Part shown: positions 52,634-62,240 of the stretch, piece by piece
Position numbering within the stretch: the first letter of the stretch is position 1
Layout: each line of letters opens with the position of its first letter
Notes under the pieces: model-generated
What the model was told of the DNA's origin: nothing
The model's input: only the letters and a program-made list of their open reading frames with translations
Databases searched by the model: none
Program-made: the position numbers and the translations under genes
NCBI RefSeq assembly: GCF_900176395.1
Contig: NZ_FWXL01000012.1
Location: 1-64,000 of the forward strand
Length of the DNA: 64,000 bases
Source: Novosphingobium sp. B1
GTDB lineage: Bacteria; Pseudomonadota; Alphaproteobacteria; Sphingomonadales; Sphingomonadaceae
Reading direction: 5' to 3'

Positions 52634-52828
52634 TGCCACATCCTGCCCTTGCTTGATGCTACCATTTGTTTGCTTCAGCCGCACGCCGATGCAGACGTCA
52701 AGAGTTTGCCGGACGGGGTTTATCCCGCCTGAACGGATTCGCGCCATAGCCAAAAGGGAGCAGAACGGGAAAGGTGGGCTGCAAAAAGGGTGGCTGCAAA
52801 ATGCATGCTTTGTCCACTAGGTAGTCAG

Positions 52829-54232
52829 ATGCACTCCACCGGACCCGCTCGCCTTCGCCCCCTGCCCGCAGGCTTCCTCGATGCCCTGTCAGCGCGCTTC
52901 GGAACCGCCTGCCAGACCGCGGAAGCAATACGCGCACAGCACGGCAGCAGCGAATCGCAGTACGCTACCGTCCTGCCCGATGCGGTGGTGTTTGCCGCAT
53001 CGACGCAGGACGTGGTCGATTGCGTCAACCTGTGCCGCGAAGCCGGGGTGGCAATCGTACCTTATGGCGCCGGCACCTCGCTGGAGGGCCACACTCTCCC
53101 GCTCGAGGGTGGCGTGAGCCTTGACCTTACGCGCATGGACACCGTCCTTTCAGTCAACCACGCCGACTTTGACTGCACCGTACAGCCCGGTATCCGGCGC
53201 GAGGCGCTCAACACACACTTGCGTGACAGCGGGTTGTTCTTCCCGATCGATCCGGGAGCCAATTCGACCATTGGCGGCATGGCCTCCACCCGCGCCTCGG
53301 GCACCAACGCCGTGCGATATGGCACGATGCGCGAGGCGGTGCTGGGGCTCGAGGTGGTGACGCCGCAGGGCAAGGTCATCCGCACGGGAACGCGCGCCAA
53401 GAAGTCGGCCGCCGGATACGATCTGACGCGGCTCTACATCGGCTCGGAAGGCACACTTGGGGTCATCACCGGCATCACCTTGCGCCTTCACCCAGTGCCC
53501 GAAGCGATCATGGCGGCAACCTGCCCGTTCGAGACGCTATCAGGCGCGATCGAAACAGTGGTGCAGGCTTTCCATTGCAGCGTGCCGATGGCGCGGATCG
53601 AACTGCTCGATGCGATGCAGGTTCGCGCCGTAAACTTGCGCAGCAAGCTTGGCCTGCCCGAAGCGCCGACGCTGTTCTTCGAATTCCACGGGACGCCCGG
53701 CGGTGTCGCCGAACAGGTCGAGACGGTCAAGACGCTGGCCTCGGTCAATGGCGGTGGCGCCTTCCAGTGGGCAACACTGGCCGAAGACCGCAGCCGCCTG
53801 TGGCGCGCGCGGCACGAATCGTATTACGCCGCCGTCAACCTGCGCCCTGGCGCCATCGGCCTGACGACAGACGTCTGCGTGCCGATGAGCCGGCTTGCCG
53901 AATGCATCCTGGCCACCCGCGCCGATCTCGACACCTGCAGCGTACCCGCCACGATCCTGGGCCACGTTGGCGACGGCAACTTCCACCTCGTCTTCTCGAT
54001 CGATCCGGATGCCCCGCACGAGATGGAGGAAGTCGAGGCAGTGAATCACCGCATGGTCGCCCGGGCGCTGGCCATGGATGGCACCTGCACCGGCGAGCAC
54101 GGCGTCGGGATTGGCAAGCAGCAGTGCCTTGTCGATGAACTGGGCGAGGATGCGGTGCAGATCATGCGCACGCTCAAGCAGGCACTGGACCCGGGCAATA
54201 TCTTCAACCCGGGCAAGATCTTCCAGCTATAG
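52829..54232 (+). CDS. FAD-linked D-lactate dehydrogenase/glycolate oxidase-like flavoprotein
   Basis: 467-aa FAD-binding oxidoreductase of the PCMH type (GlcD/Dld1 family). FAD motifs 'PYGAGTSLEGHTLPLEGG' and 'PGANSTIGGMASTRASGTN', and the C-terminal FAD-oxidase cap with 'GHVGDGNFHLVFSID' and 'GTCTGEHGVGIGKQQCL'. It is close to the yeast/bacterial D-lactate dehydrogenase (cytochrome c) group. The preceding cytochrome c is a plausible acceptor, but it is divergent. Start at 52829 (ATG). Confidence 0.9.
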   Translation: MHSTGPARLRPLPAGFLDALSARFGTACQTAEAIRAQHGSSESQYATVLPDAVVFAASTQDVVDCVNLCREAGVAIVPYGAGTSLEGHTLPLEGGVSLDLTRMDTVLSVNHADFDCTVQPGIRREALNTHLRDSGLFFPIDPGANSTIGGMASTRASGTNAVRYGTMREAVLGLEVVTPQGKVIRTGTRAKKSAAGYDLTRLYIGSEGTLGVITGITLRLHPVPEAIMAATCPFETLSGAIETVVQAFHCSVPMARIELLDAMQVRAVNLRSKLGLPEAPTLFFEFHGTPGGVAEQVETVKTLASVNGGGAFQWATLAEDRSRLWRARHESYYAAVNLRPGAIGLTTDVCVPMSRLAECILATRADLDTCSVPATILGHVGDGNFHLVFSIDPDAPHEMEEVEAVNHRMVARALAMDGTCTGEHGVGIGKQQCLVDELGEDAVQIMRTLKQALDPGNIFNPGKIFQL

Positions 54233-54264
54233 CAAGGCCCCTCCTCTGCAGAGGAAGGGCCTTG
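54233..54264. terminator. Bidirectional stem-loop between the flavoprotein and pccA genes
   Basis: CAAGGCCC (54233-54240) and GGGCCTTG (54257-54264) with CCTCTGCAGAGG inside form an almost continuous stem. It separates two convergent genes. No clear U-tract, so efficiency is uncertain. Confidence 0.55.
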
Positions 54265-54274
54265 GGGGGACACA

Positions 54275-56302
54275 TCACTCCATCTCGAGGATGATCGCAT
54301 CCACCGCCAGGCTGTCGCCCGCCTTGGCGTTGACCGACTTCACCTTGCCCGCCTTCTCGGCGCGCAGGATGTTCTCCATCTTCATAGCCTCCACCACGGC
54401 CAGCGGCTGACCTGCTTCCACCGTGTCGCCCTCGCCCACGTTGAGGCTGACGAGCAGGCCGGGCATCGGGCAGATCAGGAACTTCGAAAGATCGGGCGGG
54501 ATCTTTTCGATCATGTGCCTGGTCAGGTGCGCGATGCGCGCGGGCAGAACCTGCACATCATGGATTGCACCTCGCGTCGTCAGCTTGAAGCCCGCGCGTG
54601 TGGTCTCGACCTTAACCGACAGCGGCTTGTCGTCGACTTCGCAGTGCACCATCCGGTCACCCGGCGTGTATTCCAGTGCGATGTCGATGGCCTTGCCGTC
54701 AACGCTGATCTCGTCTTCGGTCAGTTCCACCGCATAGGTCGCGCCACCGATCTTCACCGCCCATTCCGACGGCGGATCGAGATCATGGCCCAGCTGGCCA
54801 TCCACCTGCCGCGCCCGGTCAGACCGCGCCGTTGCAAGGAATGCAGCCAGTGCCGCCAGCGTCTGCTTCAGCTCGTCCGAAGTCGCAGCCCCGGTGAAAC
54901 CATCGGGATATTCCTCGGCGATGAAGCCCGTCGTCAGTTCGCCCGAACGGAAGCGCGGGTGCTGCATGATCGCGTTGACGAAGTCGATGTTGTGGCCAAG
55001 CCCTTCGATCTCGAAGGCGTCCAATGCCTCGATCTGCTTGTCCGCCGCCTCGTCGCGGGTCTTCCCCCAGGTGATCAGCTTGGCGATCATCGGGTCATAG
55101 AACATCGAGACTTCGCCGCCTTCATAGACACCGTCGTCCACGCGCACGCCATCAATGCCTCTACGGCCATTTTCCGCACCATCGTCCGTCCAGCGATCGA
55201 CCGACGGGTTATAGCGGATCAGGCGTCCGGTCGAAGGCAGGAAGCCGCGATAGGGATCTTCGGCATAGACGCGGTTCTCGATCGCCCAGCCGTCGATCTT
55301 CACGTCATCCTGCGTCATCGCCAGCTTCTCGCCATAGGCAACGCGGATCATCTGCTCGACCAGGTCGACGCCGGTGATCGCCTCGGTGACGGGGTGTTCC
55401 ACCTGCAGGCGGGTGTTCATTTCGAGGAAGTAGAAGCTCTCGCCCGTCGGGTCCGCGCCCGAAACGATCAGTTCCACCGTACCCGCAGAATAGTAGCCCA
55501 CCGCGCGGGCCAGCGCGACGCACTGCTCGCCCATCGCCTTGCGCATCTTCGGGGTGACGAAGGGCGACGGCGCTTCTTCCACCACCTTCTGATGGCGGCG
55601 CTGGATCGAGCATTCGCGCTCATTCAGGTAAAGAATGTTGCCGTGCTTGTCGCCGAGGATCTGGATCTCGATGTGGCGCGGGTTGAGGATGAACTTCTCG
55701 ATGAACACGCGGTCGTCGCCGAACGAATTCAGGCCCTCGCGCTTCACCGCTTCAAAGCCTTCGCGCACGTCCTTCTCGTTGTAGGCAAGGCGCATACCCT
55801 TGCCGCCGCCGCCGGCTGAGGCCTTCATCATCACCGGATAGCCGATCTCGTCCGAGATGCGCACCGCGTGCTCGGTATCCTCGATCTCGCCGACGAAGCC
55901 GGGGACGACGTTGACGCCCGCCTGCTTGGCCAGCTTCTTGGATTCGATCTTGTCACCCATCGCGGCAATCGCGCCGACAGGTGGGCCGATGAACTCGATC
56001 CCCTCTGCGGCCAGCGCCTCGGCAAACGAGGTGCGCTCGGACAGGAAGCCGTACCCCGGATGCACAGCTTCAGCACCGGTCTGCTTGCAGGCCGCGATGA
56101 TCTTGTCGGCAATCAGATACGACTGCGCGGCAGGTGCCGGGCCGATATGCACCGCCTCGTCCGCCATCTGCACGAACGGCGCCCGCGCATCGGCATCCGA
56201 ATAAACGGCCACCGTCTGAATACCCATCCGACGCGCCGTCTTGATCACCCGGCACGCAATCTCGCCACGGTTGGCGATGAGGATTTTCTTGAACATTCTC
56301 AT
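54275..56302 (-). CDS. pccA: Propionyl-CoA carboxylase alpha subunit (biotin carboxylase/carrier)
   Basis: 675-aa biotin-dependent subunit: biotin carboxylase domain (1-445, 'KILIANRGEIACRVIKTA', ATP-grasp 'MKASAGGGGKGMR'), a BT linker domain (about 470-600) and a C-terminal biotinyl domain with Lys641 in 'EAMKMENILRAEK'. It carboxylates biotin and passes CO2 to pccB, making methylmalonyl-CoA from propionyl-CoA. Its ATG overlaps the stop of an 83-aa membrane protein by 4 bp, so the two are coupled. Confidence 0.96.
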   Translation of the reverse strand: MRMFKKILIANRGEIACRVIKTARRMGIQTVAVYSDADARAPFVQMADEAVHIGPAPAAQSYLIADKIIAACKQTGAEAVHPGYGFLSERTSFAEALAAEGIEFIGPPVGAIAAMGDKIESKKLAKQAGVNVVPGFVGEIEDTEHAVRISDEIGYPVMMKASAGGGGKGMRLAYNEKDVREGFEAVKREGLNSFGDDRVFIEKFILNPRHIEIQILGDKHGNILYLNERECSIQRRHQKVVEEAPSPFVTPKMRKAMGEQCVALARAVGYYSAGTVELIVSGADPTGESFYFLEMNTRLQVEHPVTEAITGVDLVEQMIRVAYGEKLAMTQDDVKIDGWAIENRVYAEDPYRGFLPSTGRLIRYNPSVDRWTDDGAENGRRGIDGVRVDDGVYEGGEVSMFYDPMIAKLITWGKTRDEAADKQIEALDAFEIEGLGHNIDFVNAIMQHPRFRSGELTTGFIAEEYPDGFTGAATSDELKQTLAALAAFLATARSDRARQVDGQLGHDLDPPSEWAVKIGGATYAVELTEDEISVDGKAIDIALEYTPGDRMVHCEVDDKPLSVKVETTRAGFKLTTRGAIHDVQVLPARIAHLTRHMIEKIPPDLSKFLICPMPGLLVSLNVGEGDTVEAGQPLAVVEAMKMENILRAEKAGKVKSVNAKAGDSLAVDAIILEME

Positions 56303-56550
56303 TCCTCTTTAGGCCCTTGAGCCCACAAAACGGAAGCAATCCGGATCACATCGACAAATAAAACCAGCCCGAACAAGCCGGTAAAAATCAAAGCTGCGGG
56401 CCCGAAGCATTCAGCCCAGAGGCCAGATTGGCGCTCCTGTATCTTGCATTGGGCCTCGAGTGTGTTGAGCAATCCCCACAAGGTAGCCCCCAAAAGACCC
56501 CACAACAGGACGCTGGACAGGACAAATGTAACTTTGCGCCGCCTGGTCAC
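56299..56550 (-). CDS. Small membrane protein coupled to pccA
   Basis: 83 aa with two predicted helices (about 7-27 and 50-73), a basic N-terminus ('MTRRRKVTFVLSS') and two Cys in the loop (C35 and C48). The stop overlaps the pccA start as ATGA, a strong sign of co-translation. No family recognised; not a known carboxylase subunit. It may be a small accessory or a recently gained gene. Confidence 0.65.
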   Translation of the reverse strand: MTRRRKVTFVLSSVLLWGLLGATLWGLLNTLEAQCKIQERQSGLWAECFGPAALIFTGLFGLVLFVDVIRIASVLWAQGPKEE

Positions 56551-56564
56551 CTTTTGCCTCTATT

Positions 56565-56649
56565 CGTCAGCCCGGGCTTGCACCGGGGTCCCGCGTTTCC
56601 TTCAACCTCGCAAAAAGCAGAGGGCCCCCGGGGCAAGCCCGGGGTGACG
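56565..56649. repeat. REPIN/BIME-like inverted repeat
   Basis: CGTCAGCCCGGGCTTGCACC and, 60 bp on, the inverse of CGTCACCCCGGGCTTGCCCC flank a short spacer. Arms of about 24 bp are nearly identical. This is the look of the paired REP elements spread through intergenic DNA of sphingomonads. Confidence 0.65.
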
Positions 56650-56682
56650 GGAAGGAGAGAGAAGAAGCCCCGACGCACGTAA

Positions 56683-58824
56683 CTAAGCCGCTTCGATCTC
56701 GCTACCTGCTGGCGGCATGTTGTGCCCCAGCAGCCGCAGCATGTCGGCCGCGCATTCGACGACGTTGGAACCCGGGCCATAGATGCCCTGCACGCCTGCC
56801 TCGCGCAGGTAATCGTAGTCCTGCGGCGGGATCACGCCGCCGGCGACGACCTTGATGTCTGCGCGGCCAGCGGCCTTGAGGTGGCCGATCAGTTCGGGGA
56901 TCAGGGTCTTGTGTCCGGCGGCAAGCGAGGAGGCACCGACCGCATCGACCTCCTTCTCGAGCGCCAGCGCGGCGGCTTCCTCGGGCGTCTGGAACAGCGG
57001 GCCGCTGGTCACTTCGAAGCCCATGTCGCCAAAGGCCGAGGCGATCACGTTCGCCCCCCGGTCGTGTCCGTCCTGGCCCATCTTGGCAACAAGCATGCGC
57101 GGCTTGCGGCCAAGGCGGCGCGTGACGGCCTCGACGCCGTCGAGAACCTGCTGGTAGCGCGAGTCACCGGCATAGGCTGAGCCGTAAACGCCCTTCACCG
57201 GGGTCGGGTACGTGCCGTGGCGGCCGAACACGACTTCCATCGCGTCCGAAATCTCGCCCAGCGTCGCGCGGTGGCGGGCAGCTTCCACGGCGAGTTCGAG
57301 CAGGTTGCCGCCAGTCTTTGCGCCCTCGGTCAGCGCATTCAGAGCAGCACGGCACTTGGTCTCGTCGCGGGTCTCACGCACGCGCTTGATGCGGGCGATC
57401 TGCGCTTCGCGGACGACATGGTTGTCCACTTCCAGCGTTTCGAGCTTGTCCTCGCTGGCCAGGCGATACTTGTTGACGCCGACGATCACGTCCTCGCCCC
57501 GGTCGACGCGCGCCTGACGCCCGGCGGCGGCTTCCTCGATCATCGCCTTGGGCCAGCCAGCAGCCACGGCCTTGGCCATGCCGCCATCGGCCTCGACGCG
57601 CTCGATGATCTCCCACGCCTTGTCGACCAGTTCCTGCGTCAGGCTCTCGATGTAGTACGACCCGCCGAGCGGATCGACCACCTTCGTCATTCCGGTCTCT
57701 TCCTGGATCACGATCTGCGTGTTGCGCGCGATGCGCGCGGAAAAGTCGGTCGGCAGCGCAATGGCTTCGTCGAGCGCGTTGGTGTGGAGCGACTGCGTGC
57801 CGCCCAGCATCGCGGCCATCGCCTCGATCGTGGTGCGGATGACGTTGTTGTAGGGGTCCTGCTCCTGCAGCGAAACGCCCGAGGTCTGGCAGTGGGTGCG
57901 CAGCATCTTGGAGCGTTCGTCCTGCGCGCCGAGCTTGGTCATCACCCGGTGCCACAGCACGCGTGCGGCGCGCAGCTTGGCCACTTCCATGAAGAAGTTC
58001 ATGCCGATGGCAAAGAAGAACGACAGGCGACCAGCGAACTTGTCGATATCGAGGCCCGAGGCCACCCCGTACTTCACGTATTCCATGCCGTCAGCGATGG
58101 TAAACGCCAGTTCCTGCACCTGCGTCGCGCCGGCTTCCTGCATGTGGTAGCCGGAGATCGAGATCGAATTGAACTTCGGCATCTCGCGGCTGGTATAGCC
58201 GAAGATGTCCGAGATGATCCGCATCGAAGGCTCGGGCGGGTAGATGTAGGTGTTGCGGACCATGAACTCCTTGAGGATGTCGTTCTGGATGGTCCCGTCG
58301 AGCAGCTTGCGATCGACGCCCTGTTCCTCGCCGGCGACGATGAAGAACGCGAGGATCGGGATCACCGCACCGTTCATGGTCATCGAGACCGACATCTGAT
58401 CGAGCGGGATACCGTCGAACAGGATCTTCATGTCCTCGACCGAGTCAATGGCCACGCCCGCCTTGCCCACGTCGCCCACCACGCGCGGATGGTCGGAGTC
58501 GTAACCGCGGTGCGTCGCAAGGTCGAAGGCAACCGAGAGGCCCTTCTGCCCTGCTGCCAAGTTGCGACGATAGAAGGCGTTCGATTCCTCGGCCGTCGAG
58601 AAACCGGCATACTGGCGGATCGTCCAAGGCCGGCCGGCATACATCGATGCGCGCACGCCGCGCGTGAAGGGCGCAAAACCGGGCAGGCCGGGATCGGCGG
58701 TCACGTCCTCGGCGGTGTAGAGCGGCTTGACGGCAATGCCCTCGGGCGTCTGCCATGTAAGATCCTTGCCCTTCACTTCCTTGGTGGCGGCGGCCTGCCA
58801 GTCAGCCAGTGTCTTGTCGGTCAT
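56683..58824 (-). CDS. scpA: Methylmalonyl-CoA mutase (large/catalytic subunit)
   Basis: 713-aa adenosylcobalamin-dependent mutase converting (R)-methylmalonyl-CoA to succinyl-CoA. N-terminal TIM-barrel substrate domain ('[20 protein letters not shown]', '[20 protein letters not shown]', '[18 protein letters not shown]') and C-terminal B12 domain with the cobalt His in '[15 protein letters not shown]' and '[13 protein letters not shown]'. Single-subunit form (homodimer). No cobalamin riboswitch or meaB chaperone is beside it; the latter must be elsewhere. Confidence 0.96.
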   Translation of the reverse strand: MTDKTLADWQAAATKEVKGKDLTWQTPEGIAVKPLYTAEDVTADPGLPGFAPFTRGVRASMYAGRPWTIRQYAGFSTAEESNAFYRRNLAAGQKGLSVAFDLATHRGYDSDHPRVVGDVGKAGVAIDSVEDMKILFDGIPLDQMSVSMTMNGAVIPILAFFIVAGEEQGVDRKLLDGTIQNDILKEFMVRNTYIYPPEPSMRIISDIFGYTSREMPKFNSISISGYHMQEAGATQVQELAFTIADGMEYVKYGVASGLDIDKFAGRLSFFFAIGMNFFMEVAKLRAARVLWHRVMTKLGAQDERSKMLRTHCQTSGVSLQEQDPYNNVIRTTIEAMAAMLGGTQSLHTNALDEAIALPTDFSARIARNTQIVIQEETGMTKVVDPLGGSYYIESLTQELVDKAWEIIERVEADGGMAKAVAAGWPKAMIEEAAAGRQARVDRGEDVIVGVNKYRLASEDKLETLEVDNHVVREAQIARIKRVRETRDETKCRAALNALTEGAKTGGNLLELAVEAARHRATLGEISDAMEVVFGRHGTYPTPVKGVYGSAYAGDSRYQQVLDGVEAVTRRLGRKPRMLVAKMGQDGHDRGANVIASAFGDMGFEVTSGPLFQTPEEAAALALEKEVDAVGASSLAAGHKTLIPELIGHLKAAGRADIKVVAGGVIPPQDYDYLREAGVQGIYGPGSNVVECAADMLRLLGHNMPPAGSEIEAA

Positions 58825-58847
58825 CGCGCTATCGTCCTCGGAATTGC

Positions 58848-59285
58848 TCAGTGCGCGCCCTTGGGCGTTTCCATGATCTCTGTAAGCTGGCCGCCCATGT
58901 CCTTTGGGTGCACAAAGAAGATCAGCGTGCCGTGCGCGCCGATGCGCGGTTCGCCCAGCACGCGCTTGCCCTGAGATTCGAACCAGGCCTTCGCCTCGTG
59001 AATATCAGACACTTCGTAGCAAAGGTGGTGCTGCCCCCCCAAGGGATTGGCGGCGAGCCACTTGCCCACGGCGCTGTCGGGGCTGGTCGGCTGGATCAGC
59101 TCGATCTGCGTGCCAGCGGTCCCGTTCTCGCCCGGCGTATTGACGAAACAGACCCGGACCTGCTGGCTTTCCAGCACGAACGGCTCGGTGATGTCGCTAG
59201 CTCCCATCACGTCGCGGTAGAACGCGATGGAAGCGTCGATGTCCGGCGTTGCCACGCCGACGTGGTTGAGGCGGCCCAGCTTCAT
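58848..59285 (-). CDS. mce: Methylmalonyl-CoA epimerase
   Basis: 145-aa VOC-fold enzyme that interconverts the (S) and (R) forms of methylmalonyl-CoA. Metal ligands are in '[11 protein letters not shown]', '[14 protein letters not shown]', 'QHHLCYEV' and '[10 protein letters not shown]'. It stands 23 bp before the mutase, completing the three-step route. Start at 59285 gives the usual N-terminus '[10 protein letters not shown]'. Confidence 0.94.
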   Translation of the reverse strand: MKLGRLNHVGVATPDIDASIAFYRDVMGASDITEPFVLESQQVRVCFVNTPGENGTAGTQIELIQPTSPDSAVGKWLAANPLGGQHHLCYEVSDIHEAKAWFESQGKRVLGEPRIGAHGTLIFFVHPKDMGGQLTEIMETPKGAH

Positions 59286-59287
59286 GT

Positions 59288-60466
59288 TCAGACCTTCTCG
59301 ATGACCATGGCGATGCCCTGACCGCCACCGATGCACATGGTGATCAGGCCGTACTTGCCGCCGGTGCGGTGCAGTTCGTACATCGCCTTGATCGTCAGGA
59401 TCGCGCCGGTCGCCCCGATCGGATGGCCGAGCGAGATGCCCGAGCCGTTGACGTTGGTCTTGGCAGGATCGAAGCCCAGTTCCTTGGCCACGCCGCAGGC
59501 TTGCGCGGCGAACGCCTCGTTGCTCTCGATCACGTCGATCTGGTCGAGCGTCAGCCCTGCCCGCTTGAGCGCCACCGGCACCGCCTTGACCGGGCCGAGG
59601 CCCATCACGTTCGGCTCGACGCCGGCATGGCCCCAGCCGAGGATCTTCGCCATCGGCTTCAGCCCGTGCTCTTCCACGGCCTTGCCGCTGGCCAGCACGA
59701 CCGCCGCAGCGCCGTCGTTGATGCCCGAGGCATTGCCTGCCGTGACCGTGCCGTCCTTCTTGAAGACAGGCTTCAGGCTAGCCATCGCCTCGACCGAAGC
59801 ATCACCACGCACGTGCTCGTCTGTGTCGAACACCACCACGCCCTTGCGCGTCTTGATCTCGACCGGGACGATCTGTTCCTTGAAGTAGCCAGCTGCGATC
59901 GCGGCCGCCGCACGCTTGTGGCTTTCCACCGCCAAGGCATCCTGCTCCTCGCGGCTGATCGAGCAGCGCTCAGCCACGTTCTCCGCCGTCACGCCCATGT
60001 GGATGTTCTCGAACGGATCGTGCAGCGCGCCAAGCATGGCGTCCATCAGCACCTGATCGCCCATCTTCTGGCCGTTGCGCGCGGTCAGCACCATGTGCGG
60101 CGCGTTCGACATGCTTTCAGCACCGCCGCCGATGGCAATGTCCTGCTCGCCAAGGGCAATGCCCTGCGCCGCCGAGACGATCGCCTGCAGGCCCGAACCG
60201 CACAGGCGGTTGACGTTCATCGCCGGCGCCTCGATCGGCACGCCTGCGTTAACCGCCGCGACGCGGCTGACATAGGCGTCCTTTGGCTGGGTCGGCACGA
60301 CCGTGCCGATCACCACGTTCTGCACCTTGTCCGCCGTTATACCGGCGCGGGCAATGGCTTCCTTGATGACGATCGCGCCGGTCTCGGCCGGCCGCAGCGA
60401 GGCCAGCCCACCGCCGAACGAGCCGATGGCGGTACGCGCGCCCGAGACGATGTAGATGTCGGTCAT
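59288..60466 (-). CDS. Acetyl-CoA C-acetyltransferase (thiolase)
   Basis: 392-aa biosynthetic/degradative thiolase with the acyl-enzyme Cys in 'NRLCGSGLQAIVSAAQG', active-site 'NEAFAAQACGVAKE', 'GHPIGATGAILT' and the C-terminal Cys in 'TMCIGGGQGIAMV'. Typical of acetoacetyl-CoA/3-ketovaleryl-CoA thiolases. It sits between the epimerase and pccB, suggesting that odd-chain or branched-chain acyl breakdown feeds propionyl-CoA here. It starts 28 bp after pccB and ends 2 bp before the epimerase. Confidence 0.94.
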   Translation of the reverse strand: MTDIYIVSGARTAIGSFGGGLASLRPAETGAIVIKEAIARAGITADKVQNVVIGTVVPTQPKDAYVSRVAAVNAGVPIEAPAMNVNRLCGSGLQAIVSAAQGIALGEQDIAIGGGAESMSNAPHMVLTARNGQKMGDQVLMDAMLGALHDPFENIHMGVTAENVAERCSISREEQDALAVESHKRAAAAIAAGYFKEQIVPVEIKTRKGVVVFDTDEHVRGDASVEAMASLKPVFKKDGTVTAGNASGINDGAAAVVLASGKAVEEHGLKPMAKILGWGHAGVEPNVMGLGPVKAVPVALKRAGLTLDQIDVIESNEAFAAQACGVAKELGFDPAKTNVNGSGISLGHPIGATGAILTIKAMYELHRTGGKYGLITMCIGGGQGIAMVIEKV

Positions 60467-60494
60467 GTCAGTCTTTCAAAAGTCTTGGGGCAAA

Positions 60495-62021
60495 TCAGAG
60501 CGGAATGTTGTCGTGCTTCTTCCACGGGTTCTCGAGGCTCTTGTTCTTGAGCTTCCGCAGCCCCAGCGCCACGCGGCGACGGGTTGAGTGCGGATAGATC
60601 ACCTCGTCGACGAAGCCCTTGCTGGCCGCCACGAACGGATTGGCGAAGCGGTCCTCGTATTCCCTGGTCTTCACCGCCTGCTCTTCGGCCGAAAGCCCGC
60701 GGAAGATGATCTCGACTGCGCCCTTGGCACCCATCACGGCGATCTCGGCGGTCGGCCAGGCGTAGTTTAGATCACCGCGCAGGTGCTTTGAGGCCATCAC
60801 GTCATAGGCGCCGCCATAGGCCTTGCGGGTAATCACGGTAATCTTCGGCACGGTCGCCTCGGCATAGGCGAACAGCAGCTTCGCGCCGTGCTTGATGATG
60901 CCGTTGTGCTCTTGCGCCGTGCCGGGGAGAAAGCCCGGAACGTCGACGAAAGTGACGATCGGAATGTTGAACGCATCGCAGAAGCGCACGAACCGCGCAG
61001 CCTTCTTCGATGAATTGATATCGAGCACGCCGGCCAGCACCATCGGCTGGTTCGCGACGATTCCCACGGTGCGCCCTTCGACGCGCCCGAAGCCGACGAT
61101 GATGTTGCCGGCATGCTTGGGCTGGATCTCGAAGAAGTCGCCCTCGTCCACCGTCTTGCGGATCACTTCGTGCATGTCATAGGGCTGCGTCGCCGAGGCC
61201 GGAATGATCGTGTCGAGGCTCGGCTCGCTGCGGTCATATGGGTCCGAAGTCGGCCGTTCAGGCACGTCCTGCCGGTTCGACAGCGGCAGGTAATCGAAGA
61301 AATCGCGCGCGGCGAGCAGCGCCTCGATGTCGTTTTCCAGTGCAAGGTCGGCGACCGAGGTCTTGGTGGTATGCGTTACCGCGCCGCCCAGTTCCTCCTG
61401 CGTGACAACCTCGTTGGTCACCGTCTTCACCACGTCCGGGCCAGTGACGAACATGTACGAGCTGTCCTTCACCATGAAGATGAAGTCGGTCATCGCCGGA
61501 GAATAGACCGCACCGCCAGCGCATGGCCCCATGATCAGCGAAAGCTGCGGCACTACGCCAGATGCCAGCACGTTGCGCTGGAACACCTCGGCATAGCCGC
61601 CCAGCGATGCCACGCCTTCCTGGATGCGCGCGCCGCCCGAATCGTTGAGGCCGATGACCGGTGCGCCGACCTTCAGCGCCATGTCCATGATCTTGCAGAT
61701 CTTCTGCGCGTGGCGCTCGGAGAGCGAACCGCCGAACACGGTGAAGTCCTGGCTGAACACATAGACCAGACGGCCGTTGATCGTACCGGAACCCGTCACC
61801 ACGCCATCGCCCGGAACGACCGTATCGGGCATGCCGAAGTCGACGCAATTGTGCTCGACGTACATGTCCACTTCCTCGAAGCTGCCTTCGTCGAGCAGAA
61901 CCTCAAGGCGTTCACGCGCGGTCAGCTTGCCCTTGGCGTGCTGCGCATCGATGCGCTTCTGCCCGCCACCCAGCCGCGCGGCTTCCCGGCGCTTTTCCAT
62001 TTCGGCGATATTGGCGGACAT
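60495..62021 (-). CDS. pccB: Propionyl-CoA carboxylase beta subunit (carboxyltransferase)
   Basis: 508-aa carboxyltransferase of the crotonase-like CT fold ('[19 protein letters not shown]', '[16 protein letters not shown]', '[19 protein letters not shown]', '[17 protein letters not shown]'). It moves CO2 from biotin to propionyl-CoA. First gene of the five-gene propionate operon. The start at 62021 follows GAGGG and gives '[12 protein letters not shown]'; the frame is open further. It is divergent from an ScfR regulator with TTTGCAAA-type sites between them. Confidence 0.96.
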   Translation of the reverse strand: MSANIAEMEKRREAARLGGGQKRIDAQHAKGKLTARERLEVLLDEGSFEEVDMYVEHNCVDFGMPDTVVPGDGVVTGSGTINGRLVYVFSQDFTVFGGSLSERHAQKICKIMDMALKVGAPVIGLNDSGGARIQEGVASLGGYAEVFQRNVLASGVVPQLSLIMGPCAGGAVYSPAMTDFIFMVKDSSYMFVTGPDVVKTVTNEVVTQEELGGAVTHTTKTSVADLALENDIEALLAARDFFDYLPLSNRQDVPERPTSDPYDRSEPSLDTIIPASATQPYDMHEVIRKTVDEGDFFEIQPKHAGNIIVGFGRVEGRTVGIVANQPMVLAGVLDINSSKKAARFVRFCDAFNIPIVTFVDVPGFLPGTAQEHNGIIKHGAKLLFAYAEATVPKITVITRKAYGGAYDVMASKHLRGDLNYAWPTAEIAVMGAKGAVEIIFRGLSAEEQAVKTREYEDRFANPFVAASKGFVDEVIYPHSTRRRVALGLRKLKNKSLENPWKKHDNIPL

Positions 62022-62160
62022 GCTCGGGCCCTCTCGTATTGGCAAAAGGTCAATGGGTTGTCCGACCCCTGCAGCTCTCCCTCCCCGGAGCGCCGACAGG
62101 GGCCGGACCCGCACCTGACCCGGTGAAGGGTTCGGGCTCAACTGCGGACAGGCCACCCGC

Positions 62161-62224
62161 TTGCAACGCACGGCTTGCCAAGTCCAATGTTATTCTGCAA
62201 ACTTGCGAAGCACTACTTTGCAAA
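62161..62224. promoter_or_regulatory. Cluster of TTTGCAAA-like sites between pccB and its regulator
   Basis: One perfect TTTGCAAA (62217-62224) and four related elements (TTGCAA at 62161, CTTGCCAA at 62174, TCTGCAAA at 62195, CTTGCGAA at 62202). ScfR/PccR regulators bind TTTGCAAA repeats. The spacing is irregular here, so only the last site is certain. Confidence 0.5.
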
Positions 62225-62240
62225 ACAGGACGGTGAGGAA

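Noticed and set aside
57217..58974. A 585-codon plus-strand open frame opposite the mutase gene
   Set aside because: Antisense shadow of scpA with no domain signature.
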